Positions 37,123 to 47,106 of a stretch of 64,000 nt of DNA are shown piece after piece (position 1 is the first letter of the stretch; every line of letters begins with the position of its first letter). Under the pieces are notes generated by a model. That model did no database searches. It saw nothing but the letters and a program-made list of their open reading frames with translations, and was not told the origin of the DNA. The position numbers and the translations under genes were made by a program. Location of the stretch: contig CAIMEY010000061.1 in the NCBI GenBank assembly GCA_903840165.1, forward strand, positions 1-64,000, given 5' to 3'. This stretch comes from an uncultured Myxococcales bacterium (lineage in GTDB: Bacteria; Myxococcota_A; UBA9042).

Positions 37123-38151
37123 CTACGCCGCTTCTTCGAGATCGCCGCCCTCTGCGCCGACCTCAACCGGGGCTTCGCCGAGCAGCAGGACGATCCGCTC
37201 GCACAAGCCGGGGTTTGCCTTAAGCTCAGTCACCGCGCGTTCGCGGCCCTGGCCCACCATTTCCTCACCGAGCCGATAGAAGGCACCCGCGCGCGAGACC
37301 ACGCCCTGGGCCACCGCCGCGTCGAAGACCTCGGCTTCTCGGCAGAATCCCTTGCCGAACACCAGGTCAATCTCGGCCTGGCGGAACGGCGGTGCCACCT
37401 TGTTCTTGGTCACCTTGACCTTAACGCGGTTGCCGTAGACGCGATCGTCCTTCTTGAGGGAGCCGATGCGCCGGACATCGAGGCGCACCGACGCGTAGAA
37501 CTTCAGGGCATTGCCGCCCGTCGTCGTCTCCGGACTGCCCATCGTGACGCCGATCTTCATGCGAATTTGATTAATGAAAATCAACGTCGTGCCGGTCTGG
37601 TGCGCCAGGCTCGCCAACTTGCGCATGGCTCGCGACATCAGCCGCGCTTGCAGACCGACGTGGTTGTCGCCCATTTCGCCATCGATCTCGGCCTTGGGCA
37701 CGAGCGCTGCGACGCTATCGATGACGATGACGCCCACTTCGCCAGAACGAACAAGCGCTTCCACAACATCCATCGCCTGTTCGCCGCAATCTGGCTGGCT
37801 CAGCAGCATCTTGGCGCAGTTGATGCCGAGGTCGCGGGCGTAGCGCAGGTCCAGGGCGTGCTCCGCATCGACAAAGGCCGCCACGGCACCTTGGGCCTGC
37901 GCCTGGGCCACCGCACTGAGCGCCAGGGTCGTCTTGCCCGAGGCTTCTGGCCCATAGATCTCGATAATTCGCCCCTTGGGCAAACCGCCCACGCCAAGGC
38001 ACCGGTCGATGGCGAAGCTGCCCGTTGGCAAGATTTCGATGTCTTTTTGCACAACTGCACCGTCTGCCTGCATGAGAATCCCCTTGCCAAATGATTTCTC
38101 CGCCGAGCGAATCAAGTCATCCAAGGCCTTGATTCCAAACTTCTCTGCCAT
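37123..38151 (-). CDS. recA: recombinase A
   Basis: [95 protein letters not shown] before ATG 38151. Confidence 0.98.
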   Translation of the reverse strand: MAEKFGIKALDDLIRSAEKSFGKGILMQADGAVVQKDIEILPTGSFAIDRCLGVGGLPKGRIIEIYGPEASGKTTLALSAVAQAQAQGAVAAFVDAEHALDLRYARDLGINCAKMLLSQPDCGEQAMDVVEALVRSGEVGVIVIDSVAALVPKAEIDGEMGDNHVGLQARLMSRAMRKLASLAHQTGTTLIFINQIRMKIGVTMGSPETTTGGNALKFYASVRLDVRRIGSLKKDDRVYGNRVKVKVTKNKVAPPFRQAEIDLVFGKGFCREAEVFDAAVAQGVVSRAGAFYRLGEEMVGQGRERAVTELKANPGLCERIVLLLGEAPVEVGAEGGDLEEAA

Positions 38152-38254
38152 CTTTTCCTCCTGACAACGCGCAAACTGGGGCAGGCGCGTCCTTCGCGTC
38201 GACCAGTTGCTCGGGCGCACACCATGTCGCCCAGACTGACAATTTCGAAAATGC

Positions 38255-39841
38255 TTAGATTTCAGAAGGCTGGTCCAGTATCGAGGGTCCCGCCTGCCCA
38301 CAGGCTCGGGTCGGGGGCTGGACCGCCGAGACACGTTCGTCAAAGTGCCTGTATTGCAACGCTTCTCCGACGTGGTCGCTGCCTATGTCCGCGGCACCAC
38401 CAAGGTCGGCAATGGTCCGAGCCACGCGCCAGATGCGGTCATGGGCCCGCGGCGATAGACCAAACGCATCAATCGCCCGCAGTAGCAGGTCATGAACGGC
38501 CGGCACGAGCGGGCTCTTTTGTCGCAAGGCTGCCATCGCCACCGTGGCGTTCGTGGTGGCCTCGCTGCCGTAGCGGTCGGCCTGCACCTGCCGAGCGGCA
38601 CAGACGCGCGCGCGAATTTCGTCAGACGTGTCCGACGGCGGGCTGAGGCGCAACATCGAAGCTGTCAGATTTTGCAACTGCAGCTGAATATCAATGCGGT
38701 CTAGAAGAGGCCCGGACAAACGGCTTCGGTACCTGTCCAGGCCCATCGGTGAGCAAGCGCAGGGCTTGGTTCGCGACCCCAAGTATCCGCAAGGACAAGG
38801 ATTTAGCGCTGCCACCAGCATGGTGCGGGCGGGGAAGACCGCCGTCTGACGGGCCCGTGTGACCATGACGGAACCGTCTTCAAGTGGTTGTCGCAACGTT
38901 TCCAAGGTTTGTCTTGGAAACTCAGCCAGTTCATCGAGAAACAGCACCCCCGAGTGCGCAAGCGACACCTCACCCGGGCGAGGCAGCGAGCCTCCACCGA
39001 CCAAGGCTGCGGCGCTGGCGGTATGGTGCGGCGCACGAAAGGGCCGGTCGCGCAGTAAGCCGCCGCTTCGACTCAGCAATCCAGCCACCGAGTGAACCTT
39101 GGTGACTTCGATGGCTTCTGTTGGGCTCAGCGGAGGCAGGATCCCGGGCAACCGCCTGGCTAGCATGGTCTTTCCAGTTCCCGGGGTGCCGACCAACACG
39201 GTGTTATGGCCCCCAGCTGCTGCAACTTCCAGCGCGCGTTTGGCCATGGCGTGACCGCGCACATCGGACATGCACAGCCGGGCCTGAGGCGTCCAAACGT
39301 CAGTCGGCGGCGCGACAGGCAGCGGTGGCAGGTCCAGGGTCAAGGCCGACACCAGGTCCGCCAGCGTGGTGGCCGGATGAACAGTAATTCCAGGCACTGC
39401 GCCGGCTTCCCAGCCGTTGTCGACAGGGCAGACCACCCCGCGCAGTCCAAGCCTGCCCGCCATTTCAGCCACGGGCAGCACGCCACATACCGCGCGAACC
39501 GCGCCTGTCAGCGACAACTCCCCGACCACCACCCAGCCATCGAGGCAGCCCGGCGGCAGCACGCCACTGGCCAGCAGTAGCGCCAAAGCCACCGGCAAGT
39601 CGTAGCAAGTCCCCTCCTTGCGCAGATCGGCGGGTGCTAGGTTGACCGTCACATGGGTCCGCGGAAAGGGTAACTGCGCCTGACGTATTGCACTTCGGAC
39701 CCGAGTGCGGGCCTCGCGCACCGTAAGCTCGGGCAGACCGACCGTGTCAAAGCTCGGATGACCCGCCCCTACATCGCATTCGACCTCGACTAGGCGGCCT
39801 TCGACGCCGACGACAGCGGCGCTCAATACTTTGGCTAACAT
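38255..39841 (-). CDS. comM: ComM/YifB-family Mg-chelatase-like AAA ATPase
   Basis: [127 protein letters not shown]. Confidence 0.96.
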   Translation of the reverse strand: MLAKVLSAAVVGVEGRLVEVECDVGAGHPSFDTVGLPELTVREARTRVRSAIRQAQLPFPRTHVTVNLAPADLRKEGTCYDLPVALALLLASGVLPPGCLDGWVVVGELSLTGAVRAVCGVLPVAEMAGRLGLRGVVCPVDNGWEAGAVPGITVHPATTLADLVSALTLDLPPLPVAPPTDVWTPQARLCMSDVRGHAMAKRALEVAAAGGHNTVLVGTPGTGKTMLARRLPGILPPLSPTEAIEVTKVHSVAGLLSRSGGLLRDRPFRAPHHTASAAALVGGGSLPRPGEVSLAHSGVLFLDELAEFPRQTLETLRQPLEDGSVMVTRARQTAVFPARTMLVAALNPCPCGYLGSRTKPCACSPMGLDRYRSRLSGPLLDRIDIQLQLQNLTASMLRLSPPSDTSDEIRARVCAARQVQADRYGSEATTNATVAMAALRQKSPLVPAVHDLLLRAIDAFGLSPRAHDRIWRVARTIADLGGAADIGSDHVGEALQYRHFDERVSAVQPPTRACGQAGPSILDQPSEI

Positions 39842-39981
39842 GGAGTCTCCTTGCCCGAGGTGCCCGGGCCTTACCCGCACATGGACCGTTGTTGCCAGAA
39901 CCGTGCCAGCCATTTGCCGCGACGGCAGATGGACCATATCCAGCAAAAACAGGTGTTTCTGCCCTGTCGCTTGGGCCGATG

Positions 39982-40005
39982 GTCTCAGTCTCAGTCTCAG
40001 TCTCG
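39982..40005. repeat. hexanucleotide tandem tract (GTCTCA)3-GTCTCG upstream of comM
   Basis: GTCTCAGTCTCAGTCTCAGTCTCG read directly, followed by palindrome GGTCTCGAGACC. Confidence 0.8.
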
Positions 40006-40171
40006 GCTGGTCTCGAGACCGATTGGCGTTGCTTGGGCCGGGCGCTTCGCATGGCTCTCGGTGCCGGTCGGTGGCTGATGACGGCCGCATAGGTGCCTCA
40101 ATATGTAAGCCTTTGCGGAGTTGCGCTCGGTCTGCTACATTGCACAGGCCTGCCAAGGCGGTTGAGGGACC

Positions 40172-43100
40172 ATGTTTTCGCCGAGCATCCGACGCGTCGC
40201 AGACCGACTGATGTTGGCAATCGTCATGATTTGCCTTGCCTTCTCCGTGGTATTTTCCACCTCGTGCGCTGCCAAGAAGATGCGGCGATTCGGTGCCACT
40301 TGCGGACAGAATGCTGAATGCGAAGGCGGAGTTTGCTATCACGGCCACTGCACCGCGTCCTGCACGTCCGACGCACAATGCGGCCCTGGCAGTGTCTGCA
40401 TCGTCGCCGATAAGGTATGCGAAAGTGCCGATGGCGACGCAGATGGTGATGGATTATCAAATAGTTACGAGATCAAGCATCAACTCGACCCCGCCAATCC
40501 GGATTCCGATCACGACGGGATCCCGGACGGCGTCGAAATTGGTGCCGACCAGGGCAACCCCGTTGACAGCAACCACAACGGCATTCCAGATGCCCTTGAA
40601 TCTAATACGGAAGATGCCGATAAGGACTGCATCGTCGACGCATGGGACGTCAAGCCCGGCAGTGCCGACCCCTTGCCAGCGCCAGCACTCATCTGCGATT
40701 TCGGCGTTTGCCAGGGACAACTCAGCGCCGTGCAAACGGTTTGTCCGGCGGCCGTCCACAGCGACGTACTCGGCCCCGATGGCTGCCTGGGGTGTGCGTG
40801 CAGCGCACCGGGTCTCAAGGACTGGCAAGCCCTTGAAACATGGTGTGATCATCTGGACAACGATTGCGACGGCGCCACCGATGCTGGGCTGGGTCTAGAG
40901 GTCACCGGGACCTCGGGCTTGACCGTGACCCTGCCTGTGGGTGCTACGTGCACTGCGTCATTCGGAATTTGCGCGTCCAACGGCGTATCCGGCGTCGTCC
41001 AATGTGGGGCAGCGCGCCAGGCGATTTGTTCAACCGATGCCGGCGGTTCGGCCACGCTGGCCAAGGCCGAAGTTTGCAACGGTTTGGATGACAATTGCGA
41101 CGGCAAGACCGATGAGCCATTTACGTACTTAGGCGGAACAATTGGGAAATTGTGCCCAAGCTGTGATGGCCAGACCCAGCTTTGCGCCGATGGCACTACC
41201 CCCGTCAATCCTTCGGTGGTCACGTGCAGCGCCGATGGCCAGAGCGCCGTCTGCAGCGGTCAGCCATTTGCGCCTGGTTTTCAAGAGAATTCCAGTGGTT
41301 TGCCTGCTGGCCGTGCGGTTTGGAGCGCTGCCTACGTGGCGGATTGGCACAGTTTGACGTTGTTCGGCGGCCAGTTGCCCACGGCGGACGGCAGCGCCAC
41401 CACGGCAGACGTCTGGCAATTGCCGACAGCCGATTTGAGCGTTGCCAGCACTAACCCCCAGACATGGAAGCGAATTCGCCATCCGGGACTGCCTGGTCGT
41501 CGCGGCGATGCGCTGGTCTTCGATGGCACATACAACCGCCTTCTGGCCCTTGGCGGCGTCCAAGGCGGCACCACGGCTGCCCACGTCCTGGCGATTTCGG
41601 TCGCCGGCGATGTCACGGATGTTAGCGCGGTCGAACCGCTAGATCCGGCCTTTGTTCCTGAACTTCCATTGGCTTCGCCGTTTGCCGCCGGGCAGCGCGC
41701 CTTTGCCGCCATGGCCAAAGTGCAGGGCAAAGAGGCCATAATTGTTTGGCAACCAGGAGCCCCGCCGCGTTGGAATGTGCCGTCCTCGGGCAATGTCGGC
41801 TGGCAAGTGTTGCCTGGCATGGTCAGTGGTGACGCCGTTTCCTGTTTGACCACAGATTCTACAGGGATTTTTGTGCTATCGGCTCAGGGCGACCTGTATG
41901 GCCTAGCTCCCGACGGGACTACACTGGGGGCCGTGCTTTTGCCGCCACAAGGAAATGCGCCACAATTTTCAGGTATTGCCCAGTGTGCGAGCCACGGCAG
42001 CGGGGCTCTTGAGTTCTTCGGCCTCGACGCCACAGGCAGCTTGGCCCACGTTGCGGCGACGGCGGTTGCTGTACCATTGTCTTTAGGTTCCGTAGTTTGG
42101 TCGCCCAGTGGACCTGAGACGACGCCCGAATCAATCTTGGCGCGACGTGGCGGCATTGCGGCCGTCGATCCCTCGTCAGGAACCATGTTGATTGCAGGCG
42201 GTTATGCGTGGCAGGACGGCAATCCCCATGCGTTGGTCGATGTGCAAGCTCGGGCGAAGGCGTCGCCAACGGTTGGGCGTATCGATGCGGAACAACCTGT
42301 AGGACGAATCGGCGAGGCCTACGCGTGGGCTGAGAAGCTGGGAAAATTCTGTATTGGCGGTGGGTTGCAATATGACCTGCCGGCGGGCTTGTCCGGTCCG
42401 GCTCGCGCTGTACCTGTGACTGACGTTTGGTGCCGGTCTGCCGACGGTCCCTGGCAAAAGGTCACTGACGCCGGGCCTGCCTTCGCCTTTGGCGTTTCGG
42501 GGGTCGACGCTGTCGCCGGGCGTTTGGTCCTGGCTGGAGGCCTTGCACTGACCAAGACGACCGCGGTCGGTGACATCTCCCGTTTGTGGACAGGCGGTTT
42601 GCTGGACGGTACTCACCAGATCGACCCAGCCTGGACGCCGACATCAACGGTTTACGCCGTGGATCTGACCTCCGGCCAAGTGCAGGTCTCTTCCTCCGCC
42701 GATGCGCCGGCGCTGGCCGCGTCAGGCTTTGTCCAAGATGCCAAGAACAACCGCGTCATCTTGCAGGGTGGATTTGATAACCTCCGAGAAACCGTTGCTT
42801 TTTACAGCCTCGATCTCGCCACGCTGCAATGGACCAATCTTGGACAACTGCTCCCGGGGGCCGATACCGGCAACTCGCAACATCCGAGCGCGCGGATGGG
42901 CGCTCTGATGATCTACGACCCGTGGCGCGACGTCTTGGCCGTGGCAGGGGGCTCGCTCAGGTACATATCAGGCGACCCAAGTGCGCAGAACAATTACACT
43001 GCTGGCCTGGACAGCGTCGAACCTGGGCCAGGACAGGACGCGTGTAACGACTTGATGATCAACCATTGCTACGGCCCCAAGGAAACGCTGCTCTGGCTCG

Positions 43101-43564
43101 CTAGGACCCAGCCGTCACCGGTATTTTCGCCAACGGCTGTGCCGGCTTATGCCGATGAGACGAACCTGCCGCCGCAGACGCCGCTTTTGAGGCGCATGCT
43201 GTGGGGCCCCGCGTTCCTGCCCGTCCTGTACGATGCCGTGGGTGGACGCGCCTGGGCCGCGGTGCAAGTGGCGCCAGCGGAACCCGACATGTGCCAGGAC
43301 GGTGCTGCCTGTGGGACGGACGTCGTTGCCATGGACTGGACTCACGTAACCGTTCAGCTTCATTGGGAAATATCGCACTGTGGCGATGCCAAACACCCCT
43401 TTGTCGTCACCCACGGGGCGCTGAGCCCGATCCCTTCGGCGCTACTGCTCGCCGCGTCGGGCTTTTCCAGCCAGCAACGCGTCGGCACGATTTGGGGTGG
43501 CATCGACCAAGATGGTAGTCTATCGGGCGCTTTCTCCGTTCTTTTAGAGGGTTGCCCGCCGTGA
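40172..43564 (+). CDS. very large MopE/TSP3/kelch-type secreted lipoprotein
   Basis: Lipobox VVFSTSCAAKK; DADGDGLSNSYEIKHQLDPANPDSDHDGIPDGVEIG; CDHLDNDCDGATDAG and CNGLDDNCDGKTDE MopE motifs; kelch-like SLTLFGGQLP, RLLALGGVQGG, RVILQGGFDN, VLAVAGGSL. Confidence 0.83.
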   Translation: MFSPSIRRVADRLMLAIVMICLAFSVVFSTSCAAKKMRRFGATCGQNAECEGGVCYHGHCTASCTSDAQCGPGSVCIVADKVCESADGDADGDGLSNSYEIKHQLDPANPDSDHDGIPDGVEIGADQGNPVDSNHNGIPDALESNTEDADKDCIVDAWDVKPGSADPLPAPALICDFGVCQGQLSAVQTVCPAAVHSDVLGPDGCLGCACSAPGLKDWQALETWCDHLDNDCDGATDAGLGLEVTGTSGLTVTLPVGATCTASFGICASNGVSGVVQCGAARQAICSTDAGGSATLAKAEVCNGLDDNCDGKTDEPFTYLGGTIGKLCPSCDGQTQLCADGTTPVNPSVVTCSADGQSAVCSGQPFAPGFQENSSGLPAGRAVWSAAYVADWHSLTLFGGQLPTADGSATTADVWQLPTADLSVASTNPQTWKRIRHPGLPGRRGDALVFDGTYNRLLALGGVQGGTTAAHVLAISVAGDVTDVSAVEPLDPAFVPELPLASPFAAGQRAFAAMAKVQGKEAIIVWQPGAPPRWNVPSSGNVGWQVLPGMVSGDAVSCLTTDSTGIFVLSAQGDLYGLAPDGTTLGAVLLPPQGNAPQFSGIAQCASHGSGALEFFGLDATGSLAHVAATAVAVPLSLGSVVWSPSGPETTPESILARRGGIAAVDPSSGTMLIAGGYAWQDGNPHALVDVQARAKASPTVGRIDAEQPVGRIGEAYAWAEKLGKFCIGGGLQYDLPAGLSGPARAVPVTDVWCRSADGPWQKVTDAGPAFAFGVSGVDAVAGRLVLAGGLALTKTTAVGDISRLWTGGLLDGTHQIDPAWTPTSTVYAVDLTSGQVQVSSSADAPALAASGFVQDAKNNRVILQGGFDNLRETVAFYSLDLATLQWTNLGQLLPGADTGNSQHPSARMGALMIYDPWRDVLAVAGGSLRYISGDPSAQNNYTAGLDSVEPGPGQDACNDLMINHCYGPKETLLWLARTQPSPVFSPTAVPAYADETNLPPQTPLLRRMLWGPAFLPVLYDAVGGRAWAAVQVAPAEPDMCQDGAACGTDVVAMDWTHVTVQLHWEISHCGDAKHPFVVTHGALSPIPSALLLAASGFSSQQRVGTIWGGIDQDGSLSGAFSVLLEGCPP

Positions 43565-44244
43565 CCGATGCGTTGCCTCAGGTCGTCGTGCCCCTGCCAG
43601 AGGCGCAGCGCCAACTACTGGCCCGCGCCATGGCCAAGATGAGCCATGACATTGTCAATAACCTCGTCGGCAGCGTGTCGATGCTAGATCTTGTGTTACT
43701 TCAAGGGGTTGACCCGGCTCTATCAAGCCGTATGCAGCGAATTCGTCAGCAAATGATGGCACCGCGCGATACGCTGCAAGTGCCGCTTTCCATGGTGCCA
43801 GAGCGCCTCGACGCGCGCTTCGATGGCCCGGCGCTGCGACGGGAACTCATTGCTTATGCAGAAGAAGTGGGCGTGCAGTTGTCCCTGCCGGCGGACTTGG
43901 CCCCGCCGTCCGCGTGGCAGCCGGCATATTGGCTGATCGTCGTGCAGCAACTGGTCCTCAACGCCTTGCAGGCTCATGCCAATGACCCGGAGCCGAGCAA
44001 CGAACGCTGGTGTCATGTCCTTGTTTCTAAACAGGAGTCGGTTCCTCTTGAGGTTCGCGACAATGGCCCAGGGCATGCAGATTGGGCCAAAGTAGCCCAA
44101 GGCAACGCGCGCCGTTCAGGGGGAGGCCACCTAGGCGTAGGCCTGCCCATTTGTGCCAATTTCGCAGAAAAATACGGGTATTCGCTGATGATCGGCTCGA
44201 CCACCGCCCGGGGGTGTGTTGTGCTCGCGCGGCGATTGCCTTGA
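43561..44244 (+). CDS. small histidine-kinase-like protein (DHp + HATPase, no sensor domain)
   Basis: LLARAMAKMSHDIVNNLVGSVSMLDLVLL (H-box-like), QQLVLNALQAHANDP (N-box), LEVRDNGPGHADW (G1), GGGHLGVGLPICANFAEKYGYSLMIGSTTARGCVVLARRLP (G2). GTGA start/stop overlap with upstream gene. Confidence 0.75.
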   Translation: MTDALPQVVVPLPEAQRQLLARAMAKMSHDIVNNLVGSVSMLDLVLLQGVDPALSSRMQRIRQQMMAPRDTLQVPLSMVPERLDARFDGPALRRELIAYAEEVGVQLSLPADLAPPSAWQPAYWLIVVQQLVLNALQAHANDPEPSNERWCHVLVSKQESVPLEVRDNGPGHADWAKVAQGNARRSGGGHLGVGLPICANFAEKYGYSLMIGSTTARGCVVLARRLP

Positions 44245-44412
44245 GCGCCTGTCGCGTTCCTTGACCACCCGTTGCCGCTCGCCCAGACCGGCGCAATGGG
44301 ACCCAAATCGCCTTGGGCATGTAGCCTTTGGCCGCGCCTTGACCCCACCGGCTCTGTCCCGGATACTGACGGCTGCCGGCCAGGGTTCAATGGCTTGGCC
44401 CAGGATTGCATC

Positions 44413-46515
44413 ATGGCTCGCACCCTTCGCCCGCTCCTGTTCGCGCCCGCTGAACTGTCGATGTTTCAAAAGAAATTCGGCCAGTTGGCCGTCGTCGCGC
44501 CGAAACTCGCAGCGGTAGCCCTTGCTGCTCTGGCGGTGACCAGCGGCTGTACGCAGGCCGAAACGGCAATCACATTACCTCAAAATTACAATACTTTGCG
44601 CAATCGATCGGTGAAGATCGACGCTGCGCAATGCCTCACGCTCAACGGCACCGCCACCGCGCCCGTGGCTTGCGCGGACATGACGATTGCCGCCAATGGC
44701 CTCAAAGCGGTCGGCTTGCGCGGCGGCAACGGCACCGACAAGACCGCGCTGTCCTTGGACGATGGCAGCAAATACCACAAGAACTTTGGCAACTTGAGCT
44801 GGTTCTGGCACCGCATTCCCGTCGGCTATGGCTGCGCGGTGAGCATGCAGGGCCTCTTTCCCGACCCGAGCAAGGACCCGACCGACGCCAATCAGTTTAA
44901 GTTCGACGCCTTAAGCGTGCTTATCAAGGCGGCCCATGACGCCGGCGGCTCCATTCTCTGGACCGCGGGCTATGACATTGGGGACGGCACTGGCAAGTGC
45001 AACTACCTCAACGGTGAACAAAAAGGCAATGGAATCGCCGATCCTGCCAAGTGGGCCAAGGCCGTCCGGACCGTGCTCAAGTACTATGACCGTACGCTTG
45101 CAGAATCGAGCAAAGCGATCTGCGACGCGGTGCCTACCGGTCAGGCCAAGCCCTACAACTGCGCCACCAACATCTTCAACGTTGAATTTATGCGCGATCC
45201 ATTCGGAGCCGGTGGCTTCGTTGACGCCCCCGACGGCCGCGCCAAGTGGCTCGCCGCCTACAAGCAGTTCGCAACGCAGATTCGCGATGAATTTAAGGAG
45301 CCTGGCAATGACGTAGCCATCGTTGGCCCTTCGGTGGTCATTCGCGGCGCGCTGCAGGTGGCCAACACGGCGGGCGCCAATCGTTCGCCCATCTTTGATT
45401 TTATTGACTATGTTGTCGCCACCAAGAACGACGACCCGACCTTTGGCTGCAAGCCCCTGACCAAGTGCCCGGCCAATGCCGCCAACGGTTGCTTCCCGGG
45501 AGAGGACCTGCCTTGCCCGACCCAGCTGCCGTTGACCTACTTGTCCTTTGAAATTGAAGCCGATTCGCCGCAAGAGGTTTATGACATCGTCAAGACCGTC
45601 GCCGACTACGCTTGGGCCCACGGCCTGCGGCATGAGAAGTATTTCGCGCCCTTGTATGGCAACGGCAAACTCACCCTGACCAACAAGGACGGCTCGGTGG
45701 TTGGGCATGTCTCCGATGGCAGCGAACCTATTCCGATTTTCATCACGGACTTGCGCATGGGAACGCCGCCTCTGCCGGCTGCGCTCAAGGCAGACCCGGT
45801 TCGCCTTTCGAATTATAAGGATGCCTTCTACGCCGCCTCCAAGATCCTGTTGCAGGGCCTGGTGATGCAGATGTCCTCGACCAACGGGCCCCGCTTTGCG
45901 ACCGTGGATGCCAGCAGCGTGACGGCCGAAGCGGCAGCGCAGACGGCCAAGGTCAGCGATGACTTCTGGTTCAATAACAGCAAACTAGGTGAAGATGGGA
46001 CCCTTTCGCCGGCTTCTTGGCATTCGTTCTGGTTTGCGCCCGGCTATGTTGAGAATCAGCAACTTATCGCGGTTGTGAATGGCCCAGACGCTTCCGGTTC
46101 TGGCAACGGCACCCCGGTTGTCGATTCCACCAAGGCAGGCGGCGGATTGGTGCTGATGGCCACCAAGGAAACCTGCGTGGATAAACAGCAATCGCCCATT
46201 GAGTGCATTCCATTGGCTGTCGGTCAGACGGTCAATGACAAGCCGGGGCAGCGGCGCATTCGCACGATCATCTCAGATTACAACGTGAATCTGGATTCTG
46301 ATCAGGTTGAACACGACTTGCGTGTGGACGTCGATCACATCGCCAAGGACGTCAAATCTGTGTATTATCGCTGGGCTTACTTTGATCCGACCTGGACCTT
46401 CTGGCCCGAGCCCAAGTTCCAAGACGAGGGCAAGCTCGATGCCGACCAGGGCAGCTTCCACATCACCAAGCCGGTGGCGGTACCTTCGGTCCAGTACTTC
46501 GAGTTTGTCTATTAA
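44413..46515 (+). CDS. lipoprotein with GH39-like (alpha/beta) glycoside-hydrolase-type architecture, tentative
   Basis: ALAALAVTSGCTQAE lipobox; NLSWFWHRIPVGYGCAVS..., FDALSVLIKAAHDAGGSILWTAGYDIGDG, FNVEFMRDPFG, AIVGPSVVIRG, LPLTYLSFEIEADSPQEVYDIVKTVADYA. Confidence 0.55.
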   Translation: MARTLRPLLFAPAELSMFQKKFGQLAVVAPKLAAVALAALAVTSGCTQAETAITLPQNYNTLRNRSVKIDAAQCLTLNGTATAPVACADMTIAANGLKAVGLRGGNGTDKTALSLDDGSKYHKNFGNLSWFWHRIPVGYGCAVSMQGLFPDPSKDPTDANQFKFDALSVLIKAAHDAGGSILWTAGYDIGDGTGKCNYLNGEQKGNGIADPAKWAKAVRTVLKYYDRTLAESSKAICDAVPTGQAKPYNCATNIFNVEFMRDPFGAGGFVDAPDGRAKWLAAYKQFATQIRDEFKEPGNDVAIVGPSVVIRGALQVANTAGANRSPIFDFIDYVVATKNDDPTFGCKPLTKCPANAANGCFPGEDLPCPTQLPLTYLSFEIEADSPQEVYDIVKTVADYAWAHGLRHEKYFAPLYGNGKLTLTNKDGSVVGHVSDGSEPIPIFITDLRMGTPPLPAALKADPVRLSNYKDAFYAASKILLQGLVMQMSSTNGPRFATVDASSVTAEAAAQTAKVSDDFWFNNSKLGEDGTLSPASWHSFWFAPGYVENQQLIAVVNGPDASGSGNGTPVVDSTKAGGGLVLMATKETCVDKQQSPIECIPLAVGQTVNDKPGQRRIRTIISDYNVNLDSDQVEHDLRVDVDHIAKDVKSVYYRWAYFDPTWTFWPEPKFQDEGKLDADQGSFHITKPVAVPSVQYFEFVY

Positions 46516-46542
46516 GAGCCTGATACGATTGCGCAATAGCCG

Positions 46543-47025
46543 TCAGGGCAGTCGCTTGCGCAGGGCTTGCAGCACCAAGGCGGGCACCAAAGGCTCGACG
46601 TCGCCGCCTAAGCCAGCTACTTCACGAACTAGCTGAGATGACACGAAGAAGTGAGACTTCTCGGTCATCATGAACACCGTCTCCAGCTGAGGCTGCAGCA
46701 GGTTGTTCATCGTCGCCATCTGAAATTCGTACTCAAAGTCCGCAACGCCGCGCAATCCGCGCAGGACCGCCGTCGCACCGACTTTGCGGGCGGCCTCGAC
46801 CATCAAGCCTTCAAAGACAATGACTTCGACGCGGCTTTCGCCAGCAAAGACCTCGCGCACCAAGTCTGCGCGCTCTTGCAGGGTAAACATCGCGTTTTTA
46901 TTTACGTTGTTGGCCAGCGCTACCAGCACGCGGTCAAACACGCGCAGGCCGCGTTGGATGATGTTGACGTGGCCGTTGGTCAGCGGATCGAACGATCCGG
47001 GATAGAATGCGCAGGTTTCCCTCAC
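46543..47025 (-). CDS. coaD: pantetheine-phosphate adenylyltransferase
   Basis: MRETCAFYPGSFDPLTNGHVNIIQRGLRVFDRVLVALANN (TxGH motif), RGLRGVADFEYEFQMATMNNLLQPQLETVFMMTEKSHFFVSSQLVREVA. Confidence 0.97.
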   Translation of the reverse strand: MRETCAFYPGSFDPLTNGHVNIIQRGLRVFDRVLVALANNVNKNAMFTLQERADLVREVFAGESRVEVIVFEGLMVEAARKVGATAVLRGLRGVADFEYEFQMATMNNLLQPQLETVFMMTEKSHFFVSSQLVREVAGLGGDVEPLVPALVLQALRKRLP

Positions 47026-47106
47026 AGCCAGCTCCGCGCCACTTGCCCATGGGCGCTGCGCAAGCGTACCCGGAGTCGGGGCTGGGGCAAGAAACTGGAC
47101 GCTGCG

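Noticed and set aside
38152-38343. Extended recA ORF start at 38343
   Set aside because: RecA homology and a good AGGAGG Shine-Dalgarno point to ATG at 38151.
39842-40378. N-terminal extension of the comM ORF to 40378
   Set aside because: Homology-type sequence begins at [15 protein letters not shown] (39841); the upstream part is low-complexity and includes the hexanucleotide tract.
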